The notes under the pieces: generated by a model
What the model was told of the DNA's origin: nothing
What the model saw: the letters and a program-made list of their open reading frames with translations, nothing else
The model's database searches: none
Shown: positions 46,987 to 59,008 of the stretch, piece by piece
Layout: every line of letters starts with the position of its first letter
How positions within the stretch are numbered: the first letter of the stretch is position 1
Program-made: the position numbers and the translations under genes
Origin: Thuidium tamariscinum
Lineage: Eukaryota > Streptophyta > Bryopsida > Hypnales > Thuidiaceae
Assembly (NCBI GenBank): GCA_947034885.2
Contig: OZ019759.1
Coordinates: 16,866,501 to 16,930,500 of the forward strand
Reading direction: 5' to 3'
Length of the DNA: 64,000 bases

Positions 46987-49451
46987 CGTGGAAGCATGTA
47001 ATAGTTCTATATGTACTATGTTGACAGATTCTATTAAATAGAATGTTTACATTGACATAGAATACAACATGATTGGAAGACTGTTAGATTATGAATTCAT
47101 ATTCATTAGGTTTAAATTCGAAACAATTCGTTGTCATTCACGGCGGGTTTTCATAAGTTCATTCATATCAGAGAATTGGCGATGAAAATGTCAATTTGTT
47201 TTCATAAAGAATTAGTGAAGTGCAACTGAAGCTGGTATCAAATTTCTTACTGTTTGAAATGTAGAAGTTGTTGTACATCGACTACAGAAATAGAGAATAG
47301 GTTATTGATTGAAGTGGTGTGTTTGTAGGCCATGAAGCTATAGAAAAGAATGATGTTGCCAAGTGAAATCAATTATGATGGTTTCTTGGCAATCTAGATA
47401 GAACAAATTCTTTAAGAAGAAGAGGAAGAAATATGAGTCAAACCACGGTATGTAGGTCCTTGGGCACAGGCAACACAAATCTTGGCAATTGTGTTGCGTA
47501 TAGAAAGTATTGTGTTGTGGTCATAGGCATTGAGTAATGGATCTTTATATAGAACGAGTGATAATAGGTACGTGTCGAAGGAAAAGAAGAGAGGTCAATG
47601 AGATGAGGAAGTGCATTGTAGTTGCATTCTTGAAAAGCTACCATCTGTTAGCACATAGACAATGCAATTATCTGGGTTTTTTTTACAGACTATGATGTTC
47701 ATTGAATTAAGAGTTGGTGTTGGGAAATGTGAAAGTAGTTCTTGATCAAAATGGCTGTGACGTTCAAAGGTGGTCATACTCTTGTACACCAGATATATAA
47801 AAAATAAATCTTGACTTTCTATTTATGATAGGATTCAAAAGTTATATTGATAAGCAATGTCTCCATGAACTTGATTTGTGTTGATAGAGAGAACCTTCTC
47901 CCTCATTGTGAGTGCTATGTATATTGATATTCTAATTTCAGAAGTTCTAGCGCTCGGACACGGGTATGCAATATGGAATCAGAATTATTGTTTTAATTTT
48001 TATAAGTCAATGCATCTAGTATATTTAGTCTAAAAGGACAAAGGCTTTCATAGAATTCAAGACTATTATAAGACAATTGGCATCTGGTTGTCATAAAGTT
48101 AGGATAACTATAATCTTCGGACAATGGAAGCAGCGGAAACTGTCTTCAACATGTGATCATGACTACTATCATGCTCAAAATATGAAAAGAACAGAGGATA
48201 GCTAATTACCTTCAAGTGTAGTAGATGCCTAATACATTAGTCTAGCATCAAAGTTGATGTGAAAATTTTTGGAAATCTCGTCGATGAAGTGAGGATGATT
48301 ATAATTACAAAGTGCTCACAAGAAAATATGTCGTCAATGCACTAAGTTATTTTTCACCCAAAACAAGGGTTGAACCATTACTTTACAGACCCTACGAAGC
48401 CGTCAACTTTGACACAATGTACAAACACTGAACAGCACCAAACCATGTGCAGTTGTCCACTTACAATGCCACATGGAAGCCCTCGTAGTGACCTTGGAAT
48501 ACAGGCAACAACACTGGTGCTATACTGCAATACTAGACAGACATAACAGGAAATATTGAGAATGTGACAAGTGCCAGGAAGTTGAGAAGCACAATGGAGT
48601 GGATGAAGTGAAACCTTCGTTGATTAGATGATCTACATGAGCCCAGAATTCATCTGTCCATATGCATGTGCCACGCTAGCATTCTTGACATGTGGTTACC
48701 GTTTAAAGAGAGGAAATGCAAGACATAATTGACAAGGACCTATAAGGAGGGGGGTCCAAACCAAGTGTTCCTAATCCACATATGGGTTCAATACAATTTC
48801 TGTTAATATTCTCTTGAAATGGACCTCAATTCCCTAGTAGTGGTTCTAAAATAGTGTATGAGGGTATGCAAAGGTACTTACCTTGCCAACATCCATATTG
48901 TCAAAATAAGGGATTTAATGGCAAGGTCAAAAATTGTTGCCAGCTGCATATTACATCTAGATTGGATGTCATCAAATGTGCTACTTAGAGACAGTCATAC
49001 CTTGATCTTGGTGGAAGGATAAATGGAAAAGATGATCCAGTCCATTTCATTGGTGTGAAATTATTTCTTGAACTATTTATTCTTTCATACTAACAAATAT
49101 GTTACGTAATAGTAATCATGACTTCCACATATGTAATGGAAGAAAGGATTAAAAGATGCACTAAAATTTATTTATTTTGAGAGGTTAAAACTTCATTTCA
49201 ATTCCAAGAAGGCAAAGTTAATTATTCAATTAAAAAAACAAGTATGTAGTAAAGTGTGAGAACCGCTCTTTCAGAGTGCATAATAATGACAATGTTAGAG
49301 AATTGAATTTGATGCGTCTAAGAGCGTTTTTGTTGTACCAATTGACACCACAATGCAGTTGCATTGCATTGAATGCCTCCACATATGCACTTGCTATGTG
49401 CTCATTTCTCATTTCAAGTTCACGCTAATGCATGTTTCTTTATATGTCTTC
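46987..49451. other. mostly non-coding, no supported gene
   Basis: Short minus-strand frames at 47,438-47,789 and a plus-strand GC-moderate stretch (48,360-48,980) show no recognised motif. The N-terminal part of the TNP2 gene would be expected here but I could not find it, so it is deleted or beyond recognition. Confidence 0.4.
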
Positions 49452-49454
49452 TAG

Positions 49455-49672
49455 CATCTACTTGCCCCTTACATCTTAGACCTAATGCATTGTGAGAAAA
49501 ACTTGTGCAAGAAGATGGTGAAGACTCTTCTTTGTATGAATGACAGTATGAAAAGTCACCAAGATTTTGAAGACTTGTGTATACAAGAGGAAATTTGGTT
49601 GCAACCGGATGTCGACTACAAGACAAATTCTACATGCCACCGGCACCAAACATTTGAATCCAAAAGAACGAA
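49455..49672 (+). pseudogene. CACTA (En/Spm) TNP2 transposase fragment, left of insertion
   Basis: From a stop at 49,452 the frame reads L-A-P-Y-I-L-D-L-M-H-C-E-K-N-L-C-K-K, then M-K-S-H-Q-D-F-E-D-L and E-E-I-W-L-Q-P. This is the L-D-x-M-H-x-E-K-N-V-C hallmark of plant TNP2 transposases. A neighbouring frame then reads F-Y-M-P-P-A-P-N, corresponding to the usual LPPA segment, so a frameshift has occurred. The gene is cut at 49,672 by a CACTA element and resumes at 53,571. Confidence 0.75.
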
Positions 49673-50079
49673 CACTACTAGAAAATGATGTCTAGATCAA
49701 CAAAAAATCAACAAGATTCTCTTGATTTGGGTACTAGCACTAACAACTTCAACAACTTTTTGTTGTTTTTGTACAAATTAACAAAAATGTGACTTTGTTT
49801 TTGTTGATGAATAGTACAATGATGAAATCAACAAAAATATATTAAATGTTTTTGGAATCTTGTGGAACCTTTAAAGAATCTTTTTGAAATCTTTGTAGAA
49901 TTTCTTTTAGGGCCTTTTTAGAATCTTTTAGGAATCTTTCTAAAATCTTCTAGAAAACTGTTAAAATCTTTTAAGAATCCATTAGAATCTACTCGAATTT
50001 GATAGAATCTATAAGAATGTTTTGAAAAGTTTTCACAAGTAGAATATCAAATCCAAATTTCATTCAAATATTCTTTATA

Positions 50080-50960
50080 ACCCCTAAACGCCTAAACTAT
50101 GTTTGATGGTAAGATAGCAATTTCGGGCAATTCACTACAAATAGGGATCTTTTTTCTTTGAAATTTTTACACAACATGTGCCCAAGGAATAGCCTCAATG
50201 CCCAACAATTTTCATAGCTTTTGACAACATATTTAAAAAGTTATTGTATTGTAAGATATGTTGTTTTCTTTTCTTGATAGGCAGTTTGGGTAGCAAAACA
50301 AACTTCTTTTAAAAAAAATTCTTTAGAAATAAAAATTTGAAATTGGTTTATTAGATTTTAATGTATGTTTAAATCTTTGAATCATTCCATTTGGATCAAT
50401 GAGTCAAAAGTTATGAGGATTTTTAGTTTGAGGTAGTTTTAACTAATTATAGAATCTCTACACTACAAAAAAAAGTTTAAAATTCTTTATTTAATTCAAT
50501 TTTTAATATTTTTGATAAAAATTTAAAAAATCATGCGTATATTTTTTATTATAAAATTTTAACCATTGAAATTGGTATTAATGAGTGCCATAAATAAATT
50601 ACTTACAATTTAGTATTTTGGTTCATTTTCTACTTTTTTTTACGTATCATTTTTTTCCTATATGTTCTACAATTCCAAATGATTTGATATTTTATAAGCA
50701 TCTAGTCAATTCACCTTTAAGAATGAATCCAAAGAATAACCACCAATTTAAACTTTTTTTTATACAAATATGACCTTGTGAAGTGCAGCTACCCATTTTT
50801 TTGCAGCACCAAAAAAATGTTTTTTGTCAATTCAAATGCTAATATTTTGCAATCTACATGGTGGAAAATTATGAAATTTTTTCTACATCTTAGCAAACAA
50901 GTATACTGCAAGATCCTATGGTTACATGTATCAAAATAATATTTTTGTTTGTAAGTTTTG
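50080..50960 (+). repeat. dispersed repeat shared with 31.5 kb and 38.2 kb
   Basis: 50,080-50,600 matches 31,500-32,020 directly. 50,740-50,960 matches 38,200-38,400 directly and therefore 32.3-32.5 kb in reverse. The three loci thus carry the same two blocks in different relative orientation. Confidence 0.55.
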
Positions 50961-52804
50961 GTACATGTTTTAGAAATGGTAGTTTTGGAGCCATTTTGGT
51001 GAAAACATAGTCAAAAACATTTAGGAGTTAATACTACGTGATTTTGAATTCAATTTTGAATTCAATTAGAATTCAAATGAAATTCAAAATCTATATCAAA
51101 TTTTATGCAAATAATTTGATGATGTTTAAGTTCCAATTGTGTAATACTAAACTTAAATAGTTTAAAATTCAAATTACACTACCCAATAGAAGAATTGAAA
51201 TTTAAAATATTTAATTTTTTTAATTCTATTATATATTAGGAACCATATCATAGCTAATTCTAGATATTAAAATATTTATCCAAAATACATTACAATTGTA
51301 ATTTATCTATCTATCAATGTATCTATATATGCATATATCCATACATCTTCATATCTTTTGTATCTATATTTGTCCCTTTTCTTCTCTCTTTATATAAATT
51401 CAACTATAGAATATAGTTTGATCATATGTTGTGTAAAAACTTCAAAGGAAAAAAATCAAATTATATTTACACATGCATGACTAAAAATGATGGAAAACTT
51501 TGTATTTTAAGTTTTGAATTTTTGAAATACAAATAGTGACCATCCATCTCCTAGAAAAATGCTTGCCAATTTTTTATAATATGTTGAATTTCATTAAAAT
51601 TTTCACCACTATAAGAAAATTGAAATACAAATTTTTTCTTATGATTTTTGTTGAAAAATTAGAGTCTAAAGTTTGTTGATTTTAACTAGATTTGTATGTG
51701 TGCATACTACTAGAAAATGATGTTCAAATTGAAAAGAAATTGACAAATTCATTTGAAAGTAGATACTATATTTACTATACATTTTAGTTGATTTAACACT
51801 AATTGACAAAATGCTTAACAATTTTTTTGTTAATTCTAATGGTTGAATAGATAAATTCAATTATAAAAAAATTCTCATAATTCTTTTCCATTTTTATTTG
51901 GAAGAGTTTGAAATGTTTTTTGTTCATTATGCAAAAAAAATTTAAACCAATTTTAAATTAGAATATTCATTTAGAAATAGGCAAAGGTTGAACTTTGACC
52001 TACATTTTCCCTTTAAATTGTGTTTAAATACCAATCTTATATATTTAGGACCTTAGACTACAAATTGTCAACAATTGTGGAACTTTTCACTTGTTTTGAG
52101 AAAAAAACCATAATTATAATTTTTAGTGAGTAAATGTGAAAATGAATTTGTAAATATTTTAATTATGGTTCGAATATCTTTTTATTTATTTAAGAACTAC
52201 AAGTAGCAATAGAGATTAGTATGAACATTTTCAAAATATTTTTTCATATATCTAAAACACCCATGGTATTGAACTCTTAGACAAATTTTACTACAACATT
52301 ATATTTATCCTATTCTATAATTGATATATGCTCTCTTTGTATTTTTGAATTTAAGAAAAAGTTTTTTTTTGTTTAAAATAATCTTTTTAGAAATTTTTAT
52401 AGATAAATAAAAAGACTATAATTTCTTAAAGAAAAAGATGAAACTTTTTAAATTTCAATTAGAATAAAAAATGGAATAAATTATTGTTTTTACCATACGT
52501 AATGTTGAAAATGGAAATATGATTTTATAATTTGAATTTTAAAAATATTTTACAGAAAAAAATTGTATAGAAATTTAGAAGATGGTGTAATATGAATTCT
52601 AGCACTCAAAGCTTACAATTGTACCAATTCCTTAAGTTCTTTGTTTTTCAAAATTTAGTATTGTCTTGCATTTGAACTCCTCAAGCTTCATTTTCTAAGT
52701 TTATAATGCATATCAAAATATCATATATTGAAATTTACAATGAAGGTTGTCTTCCTAGTACAATGACATTTAAAAAGAATATTCATCATTTACAAGAATT
52801 CCAT

Positions 52805-53175
52805 ATTTTGAGAAAACAACAGAATTTGGAGGCCATTTAGTCATAGAAGATAATGGTTTTAAAAAAACTTTGAACTAAGAAAAGTTCACAAATAAAATAA
52901 ACTTTCATTGAAAAAATCCGTTTGTGATTTCAACTTTCCAATCAAAAGTTATAGACAAAAATAAGAGGCAATGTTTAAAAATGTAACAAAAAAAACTCCT
53001 TTAAACATTGTCTCTTATTTTTGTCCATAACTTTTGTTTGGGAAGTCAAAATCACAAACTGATTTTGTTCAGTGAAAGTTTATTTCATTTAATAACATTT
53101 TTTAGTTCAAAGTTTTTTTAAAAACATCATCTTCTATGACTAAATGGCCTCTAAAGTCTATTGTTTTCTCAAAAT
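52805..53175. repeat. 371-bp foldback (MITE-like) inside the CACTA element
   Basis: Arms of about 180 bp are complementary end to end. ATTTTGAGAAAACAA at 52,805 pairs with the end at 53,175, GGCCATTTAGTCATAGAAGA pairs with its complement near 53,130, and the centre is at about 52,990. Little loop. A transcript would form a long hairpin. Confidence 0.8.
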
Positions 53176-53214
53176 GAATCAAAATCTATAAAGAAAGTTT
53201 GTAATACTAATTTT

Positions 53215-53385
53215 TATATCATGAATGGATATGTAATGTTAAGGTTGGGTTTGTGGTCAAGCCCATTGAATTTCAAGTGGAAGGTCCTAGGTTCAAATCT
53301 TGGTGGTTTAAAAGGTCACTACCCATGTGGTGCACGTTTTTTATTTTCATTTAAAGATAATTTAAAATTTGCAAATGAGTTTTAA
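53215..53385 (+). repeat. possible tRNA-derived SINE fragment
   Basis: TGGTCAAGCCC (about 53,254) and GGTTCAAATCTTGG (about 53,290) resemble Pol III boxes A and B at tRNA-like spacing. No tail or target duplication defined. Confidence 0.35.
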
Positions 53386-53570
53386 GAAAATTTAATTTTT
53401 TGTAAACAAATTAACAAGTTTCTGTTAACAATTAACAAGTTTTTTAAATTTTTAACAAGTTTTTGTTGATAGTAAAATTTTTTTGTTAATTTCATAACAA
53501 GTTTTTGTTGATCATTGTCCAAATCAACACTTTTTTGTTCTTTTGGACACTGAATTTTCTACTAGTGGAA

Positions 53571-54533
53571 GGGAGTTCATTGAAGTTGTCACAAATATGA
53601 AGATGCCAATCAACTATGTAGGATTGATTCACAAGCGACTAAAGGACGAGAAATTACAATATATGAAAACACATGATTACCACATACTCATGCAAGAGAT
53701 AAATGATAGTTCAGCTTATTACATCCATGAAAAGTCTATATATTCACCTATTCCAATGAATTAGTACATGAGTTACTGTTTGTGTTTATAAAAACTGTAG
53801 TTTTATATGATGATAGTAGCCTTAATAAGATGTAGTTCATGCAAACGTATGTCTTCATACAAAAGAAAAATTTCACTAATAGTTTTCATATACAACACTT
53901 TAGGTAAGTTCAATTATGTTTAAAAAATGGAGTATATATAGAAGAAAATGTAAAAAGATAAGAAAGAAGTGTTGGAAAATTGGGTTTCTACTACTGAGCA
54001 CAAGCTTCATGTATAAGTCCAATGACATCAAAATCTGTTTGTTTTAAAGATGCTTCCTATCACAATGCAAAATGTATTGGACATTAATGTTTGCATGGCT
54101 ATCATTTGAATATGTAGGGTGTTTCATAAACTCTATGAGAAAGAGGTTCAATGTACAAATGAAGATGAGCTTACGCAAAGCATAGTGATAGCAACATGCA
54201 AGCTAGAGAAAGAATTTCCACCGACATTTATTGATACATTTGGTGCAATAGCTATTTTTTTGTAGGCATGTTCACTGTCATTGGATTTATCCAATTGAAA
54301 GATATATGAAAACACTAAAGGACCATGTACATACATTAACGCATCCAAAAGTTAGCATAGCTAAAGGTTACCAAATGGAAGAAGCACTTGGGTTCTGTAC
54401 AAAGTACTTGAAGGAGTTTAGAGAGACAACGCATCGTGTGTGGAATCCCATAGAGGATGCTCAAATGAATGATGAGGTCTTACATTCATATGAGAAGAAG
54501 AAGCGCAAAATGTCAAACGATGTTTGTCAATAG
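53571..54533 (+). pseudogene. CACTA TNP2 C-terminus and DUF4218 region
   Basis: Continues TNP2 after the insertion: R-E-F-I-E-V-V, P-I-N-Y-V-G, and L-Q-Y-M-K-T-H-D-Y-H-I-L-M-Q (the LKSHDyHvLMQ motif of this family), stopping at 53,764. After a gap, A-T-C-K-L-E-K-E-F-P-P-T-F (about 54,190-54,230) and H-W-I-Y-P-I-E-R-Y-M-K-T-L-K (54,276 on) are the FPPxFF and RWMYPxERxMxxLK hallmarks of DUF4218. S-I-A-K-G-Y and E-E-A-L-G-F-C follow. Stops at 53,764 and 54,266 and a frame change before 54,276 show decay. Confidence 0.8.
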
Positions 54534-54839
54534 GCACATGCCTTTGTGTTGGACAATGCTGCATCATTGCAACCTTGGTGAGAGTAAGTAAAAGTTGTTT
54601 TATGTAGATGTGGTGCATTGAACATTTTGAATGACGCAATAACTTGTTTTTGCAACCAAACATCTCAGAAAGGAATGAAACATCCATTGCATGCAATGGT
54701 TCACGGCTTCAAATGTAGAAGCAATGTATATTTCATTACATAATGGTAGAGAAGCATGTGCCAAATTGCAAAATTTAGGACACATTCCAATTGGAAATTA
54801 TTGTGTGATGTAGGCGAAGAACATTCAATGTGCTAAATT

Positions 54840-55740
54840 ATAAATTATGGAAAGTATTACTTTGAAATACCCAATTAATTGTATGGCCCCTAAATTCCTA
54901 ACAAAGATTACGTTGTAGCAAAAGGCCACTATTGGACGGAACGCAAAGATTTTTGTATAGCAACACGTTGCACTCGTCTTGCAGCGACAATGCAATATCC
55001 ACCCAAATTAAGTGATCTTCCACCTTTTGCAAATTGGTTGTGCACATGTGTGCAAAGACTTGAGCACATAGTTGAAAATTTACCAAATGACATTATGCAC
55101 TACATACAACCATCAGAACAATGTACAATCTCACACTGGCATATGCATGCATTTAGAATGCACTTGCGTGTTTGCACTCGTTATACAAGATTCAAGTATT
55201 GTGGCCTCTTTTACTCGACAATTGCAATGGAGTTTAGTGAATGGGACACCCGCCAAGAGTATCGAAGAATACGGTGGTTATACAGATGAGATATTGGAGT
55301 TGGATTGCTGGAACCACTACACTACAATCTTGGTGTGTGATTGGGTGAAGGGAAGTTGTGACATTTGTTATCCAACTATAGAAAGAAATTGATACAATTT
55401 TTTAATGGCGAACTTCAACCACATTGATAGAAAAGTGCACACAAACTCTTTTGTTTTTCCATTACAGTGCCAACAAGTCATGCTTTCCGACGATCTACAT
55501 AGATGTGGATGGAAGATTATCAATAAGATAGATTTCAAGGGTAGACATGGAGAACTGCAATATGTTAATGTGAATCCAAATGTAATTCAAGTCGACAATG
55601 ACAATAATTTTGAAGGTTTGTAATCAATGATGTTAGCCTCCAAGCCAGTGAAAGAAGCCATTGTTGTAAATGGCATGTACATAAGAGTCGCAGAAGATGA
55701 GGATGTACAAGAGAGTAGTGAAGCGTACGAATAGCATCAA
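54840..55740 (+). pseudogene. CACTA transposase DUF4216 region
   Basis: The frame 55,072-55,392 includes D-S-S-I-V-A-S-F and E-E-Y-G-G-Y-T-D-E-I-L-E-L-D-C-W, then I-L-V-C-D-W-V-K-G. This is the NSGVxVxA...YYGxLxxIxELDY...VLFKCxW pattern of DUF4216. The next frame (55,405-55,623) gives S-F-V-F-P-L-Q-C-Q-Q-V-M-L and D-L-H-R-C-G-W-K, matching the usual PFxLAxQAxQVFYxxD. The order TNP2-DUF4218-DUF4216 is standard for plant CACTA. A short acidic tail follows to about 55,735. Frame changes make it inactive. Confidence 0.75.
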
Positions 55741-56027
55741 GAAAGTTTCAGTATGTTAGAAGTCATGTTGTACAAAATAAGTTTCGAATAGGAATGTTGT
55801 TAAATTGCATGGCAAATAGTAGTATTCAATACATTAATGAAGCAACAAGGTATTTTGTGGAATGTCAACCTGAACGTGCATTTACAATGCTTTGAAATCC
55901 ATGTTCTTTCACTTGAACTGCGCACCTAGTGCAACAAATGTTGTATCATACAAGAACTTTATACTGAAGTAGCTCTACATCTAAAAGTTGTTGGATTTGA
56001 GAGAAAGAAGAATTAGAAAAATGTTTA
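55741..56027. other. non-coding, downstream of CACTA gene
   Basis: No gene. The right terminus of the host CACTA element was sought here and not found. Confidence 0.4.
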
Positions 56028-56744
56028 GGCCAATTGCAAGAAACACTTGTCAATATTGTTGCGTTTTTATGATTTTTTGGGGAATACTTTAGAATCAGAA
56101 AATCAATTTTTAAAATTTTTTAAAAATATAACAAATGTATACACCTTGAAGACAAAGGTATCCAATGAAGGAATTGATAAAAAAATTCTCTAAGTAGAAG
56201 AAGCTGCAAAGTGTTGTGTCTCAAATAAATACATATTTTCATGTTTTAATTAGGTAAAAATAGTAAAAACAAGTGAATATAAAAAACAAAAACTGGCCAT
56301 TTGCAACAACTCTATGGAGATGGTCATTCACCAAGAAAACATCAAAATAACATTTTATATGTTTCAAAATACAAGCTAAAAGAAGCTCACTTTGTAGACT
56401 TCTACACTACAATAAAAGAAATTATTTTTAAAATCCTTTCTTAGAGAGCTAGAAGTCTACTAGAAGACCATCTCATCCTAATTTCATCTCAAAATTTAAA
56501 AAGAAAATGTATTCTTTAGTACTAGAAACCCCTAAACTACAAAGTGTGACATTCAATCAAAGTCCATTTTTGGATAAATAAATTTTTTTTAAATCATGAA
56601 AAAACTAGAAATTGTGTATAATAGTCATGAGTATCTTCCTTATGAATTTGAATCATTTGAAGCCAAAACACAAAATTTATGGCAAAAAAACAAATCAGTC
56701 ACACCATGTCACACAAAATAAGACAAGTGTTTCTTGCAATCACC
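56028..56744. mobile_element. 0.72-kb MITE, copy 2
   Basis: Ends GGCCAATTGC then AAGAAACACTTGTC, and GACAAGTGTTTC then TTGCAATCACC at the right, the same inverted repeat as 11,338-12,065. The interior shares TTAGGTAAAAATAGTAAAAA with copy 1 and is otherwise diverged. Target duplication unresolved. Confidence 0.65.
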
Positions 56745-57670
56745 TTTTAGTAGAAACTTCAAGAAAAAATACAAAAAATTGAATTTATTGAGAGATATTT
56801 GAAGTTGCTATGTTAGAGAAAAAAGAATTTGTTGAGGTATTGTTATTAATCATAAAAATAGAGTGTTGAACCAAAATGAAAAGGTTACACCAAAAATACT
56901 ATCAATAAGAAAGGTAGGTAGTAAGAAGGTAATAAAAAAAATTAAATTTGAATGAAAATATATAAATGGAAAAAAGATTTGTCCAGAAAAAACTAAAAAA
57001 AATTTGAAAATCCTTGCTCAAGAAGTATGTGAACAACAATTCAATGTAGGCATAAAGTGCATCAACATTATTCTTATATGAAACATTTAAATTCTAGGAC
57101 ATATTCAACATTGCATAAGATAAAAAATCCACTAGAATATCATTTATGGATTGGTGAATTATAATATTTGATTCCAAAGGTGTAAAAGGTGTGAAAGTCA
57201 TAGGAGTTAGTTATTCGAATATTCAAATATTCTAAAATTTGAATGTGCATACAAAAATGAAGATATAGGGTGTAATTTGCAGAATGCTTACTATTGTGTG
57301 GCTTCATATAATTTACTTAGCTACTAATATAAATGATTTTAGGGTTTAGTTTTTCCACTAGCATTTTTTGCACATTGTGAAATTAGTTTGGCCTTACAAT
57401 TAGGTTGCTTCAACTCAAGAAAGTTATTATATAAGCCATCAAACTCATCCAAAATTTATACAAATATTTTCATTTGTGTTCATGGAGGTTCAACACTTCC
57501 AATTATTTCAATAACTACTTCAACAATATTGCATTCTTCTACAATAAAAACAAATATTAATATAGTATGCAATGTCAAGACATTTCTTTGGTCCACCTTC
57601 ATTTCACTATTTGCTTTAGTGTAATGTTGTTGAGGTGTAATTTACACTTTGGAAAAATTAAGATAGCAAT
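56745..57670. other. AT-rich non-coding stretch
   Basis: The 78-codon frame at 57,388-57,624 is Thr/Ile/Ser-rich without family features and is not accepted as a gene. Confidence 0.45.
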
Positions 57671-57676
57671 GGATTA

Positions 57677-57802
57677 CCTTACACATTACTTTACTATTTT
57701 TTTGATCGTTAGTAAAATCCACATTACTTTACTATTTTTTTGATCGTTAGTAAACCTTACACATTACTTTACTATTTTTTTGATCAATAGTAAAGTAAAT
57801 AA
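57677..57802. repeat. three tandem units of a TTTACTATT-cored hairpin, fourth copy at 58,187
   Basis: ACATTACTTTACTATTTTTT plus TGATCGTTAGTAAA occurs three times in tandem. The third unit is a hairpin with 13-bp arms, TTACTTTACTATT and AATAGTAAAGTAA. A fourth partial copy (CTTTACTATTTTTTTGATCG) lies at about 58,187-58,206. Confidence 0.75.
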
Positions 57803-59000
57803 TCTATAATAGGAAAAGAATATCCATTCACTTTAAACATATATTTTATATGTTAATAGGAAGATGAGCCACAAATTTTCAAACTATATGAACAATTCAT
57901 AAAACAATTTGGTTAGGAATATTTTATCTTCAGAGTTTTGTAAGCATTAGAGTTACAAGTGTGCATCTTTGAGGAGGTCAACATTCAAACTCTATTAGCA
58001 AAAAATTGAAAACTATGTTGCAAAGCACCATCTTTGTACATTCATAGAGGTCATGTATGCCAAAATTCAAAGTACCTACCCATCTAGTTAGTTTTCCAAC
58101 GTTGGGCAACCTTCTATCCCATCCTACAGTAACTTTGAATAACTTACCCACAGTGATTTCAAATTCCTTGGCCTACTAGGCACTTTACTATTTTTTTGAT
58201 CGTTCTAGAAACTAGAGACTATTTTCTCAGATGTCTTTTATAGCATGGATGTTGGACATGTCATGACCTTGTCTCTACTTTGATTTCCTTGTGTTTTCCT
58301 AGCATCAGGTTCAATGAACATTCACTTGCAAAAATTCCATATTCTTACTTATATTCTCAAAAACTTCTTTGTTTCTCTATAATATCTCGAAAAACAAGGG
58401 TTCCTACTAGTGGAACAATGGTGAGGTGGACACCCTACCAAATTGAGCTTCTTGCCAACCAAAATCTTGCTTTCTTTTGCCAAGGCCTTATTCGTTAAAT
58501 TGAGACAAAATAGTCATTTTGAGACTTTCAATATCGAGTGCCCAACTGCCATTGAGGTAGAAGTTGTTGAATCCAAGGATAAATAGAATCGGACTTGAAG
58601 TTCTCTCAAGTAATTCGAAAAAAGGAAGTATACATTTGTGGATCATTGACATGATGTGCAAAATGAAGAAAAACAAGGAACTTGGATTCCAATAGTTGAT
58701 AGACTTGGAATTTTCATACACTAAAAACACTTAACATTATATTCAATAAAATGAGAGATTTCCACTATAATGGCGGGTGAGAAGACAACAAATGAAACAC
58801 AAATGAGACAAAAAACACATAATAGGCATTCAAAAACAAGAATGTGTACACCAAAAATGTCTCCAAAGATACTAAAGAAAATTATATTCATATGAATTAG
58901 AGTTCAGGACTCTTCAATGGACATCAGAAGAAGAATCATGATCTTCAATTCTAATCATGATCATGATCTTCAAGATAATAACTGAAACTACTTGCTAAAT
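57803..59000. other. non-coding stretch before the minus-strand gene cluster
   Basis: No supported gene; small frames at 58,280-58,498 and 58,488-58,730 lack features. CATGATCTTCAA words repeat at 58,935-58,975. Confidence 0.4.
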
Positions 59001-59008
59001 ATAGACAA

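Larger units (their letters stand above)
49673..53567. mobile_element. 3.9-kb non-autonomous CACTA element with GAA target duplication
   Basis: The left end is CACTACTAGAAAATGATGTC and the right end complement is CACTAGTAGAAAATTCAGTG, both typical CACTA termini. GAA flanks each side (49,670-49,672 and 53,568-53,570). Subterminal regions carry repeated AACAAG(T)TTTTTGTTGAT words (49,690-49,830 and 53,400-53,540). No transposase ORF lies inside; the contents are AT-rich DNA, a repeat shared with 31.5 kb, a 371-bp foldback, and a SINE-like piece. Dropping the element plus one GAA brings L-N-P-K-E to R-R-E-F-I-E-V-V in frame, as expected for an exact insertion into TNP2. Confidence 0.9.

Noticed and set aside
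55741..57000. Right end of the host CACTA element
   Set aside because: No CACTA-type complement (…TAGTG with subterminal repeats) could be matched to a left end or a 3-bp duplication.
57388..57624. 78-codon ORF
   Set aside because: Low-complexity Thr/Ser/Ile composition, no motif, no context.
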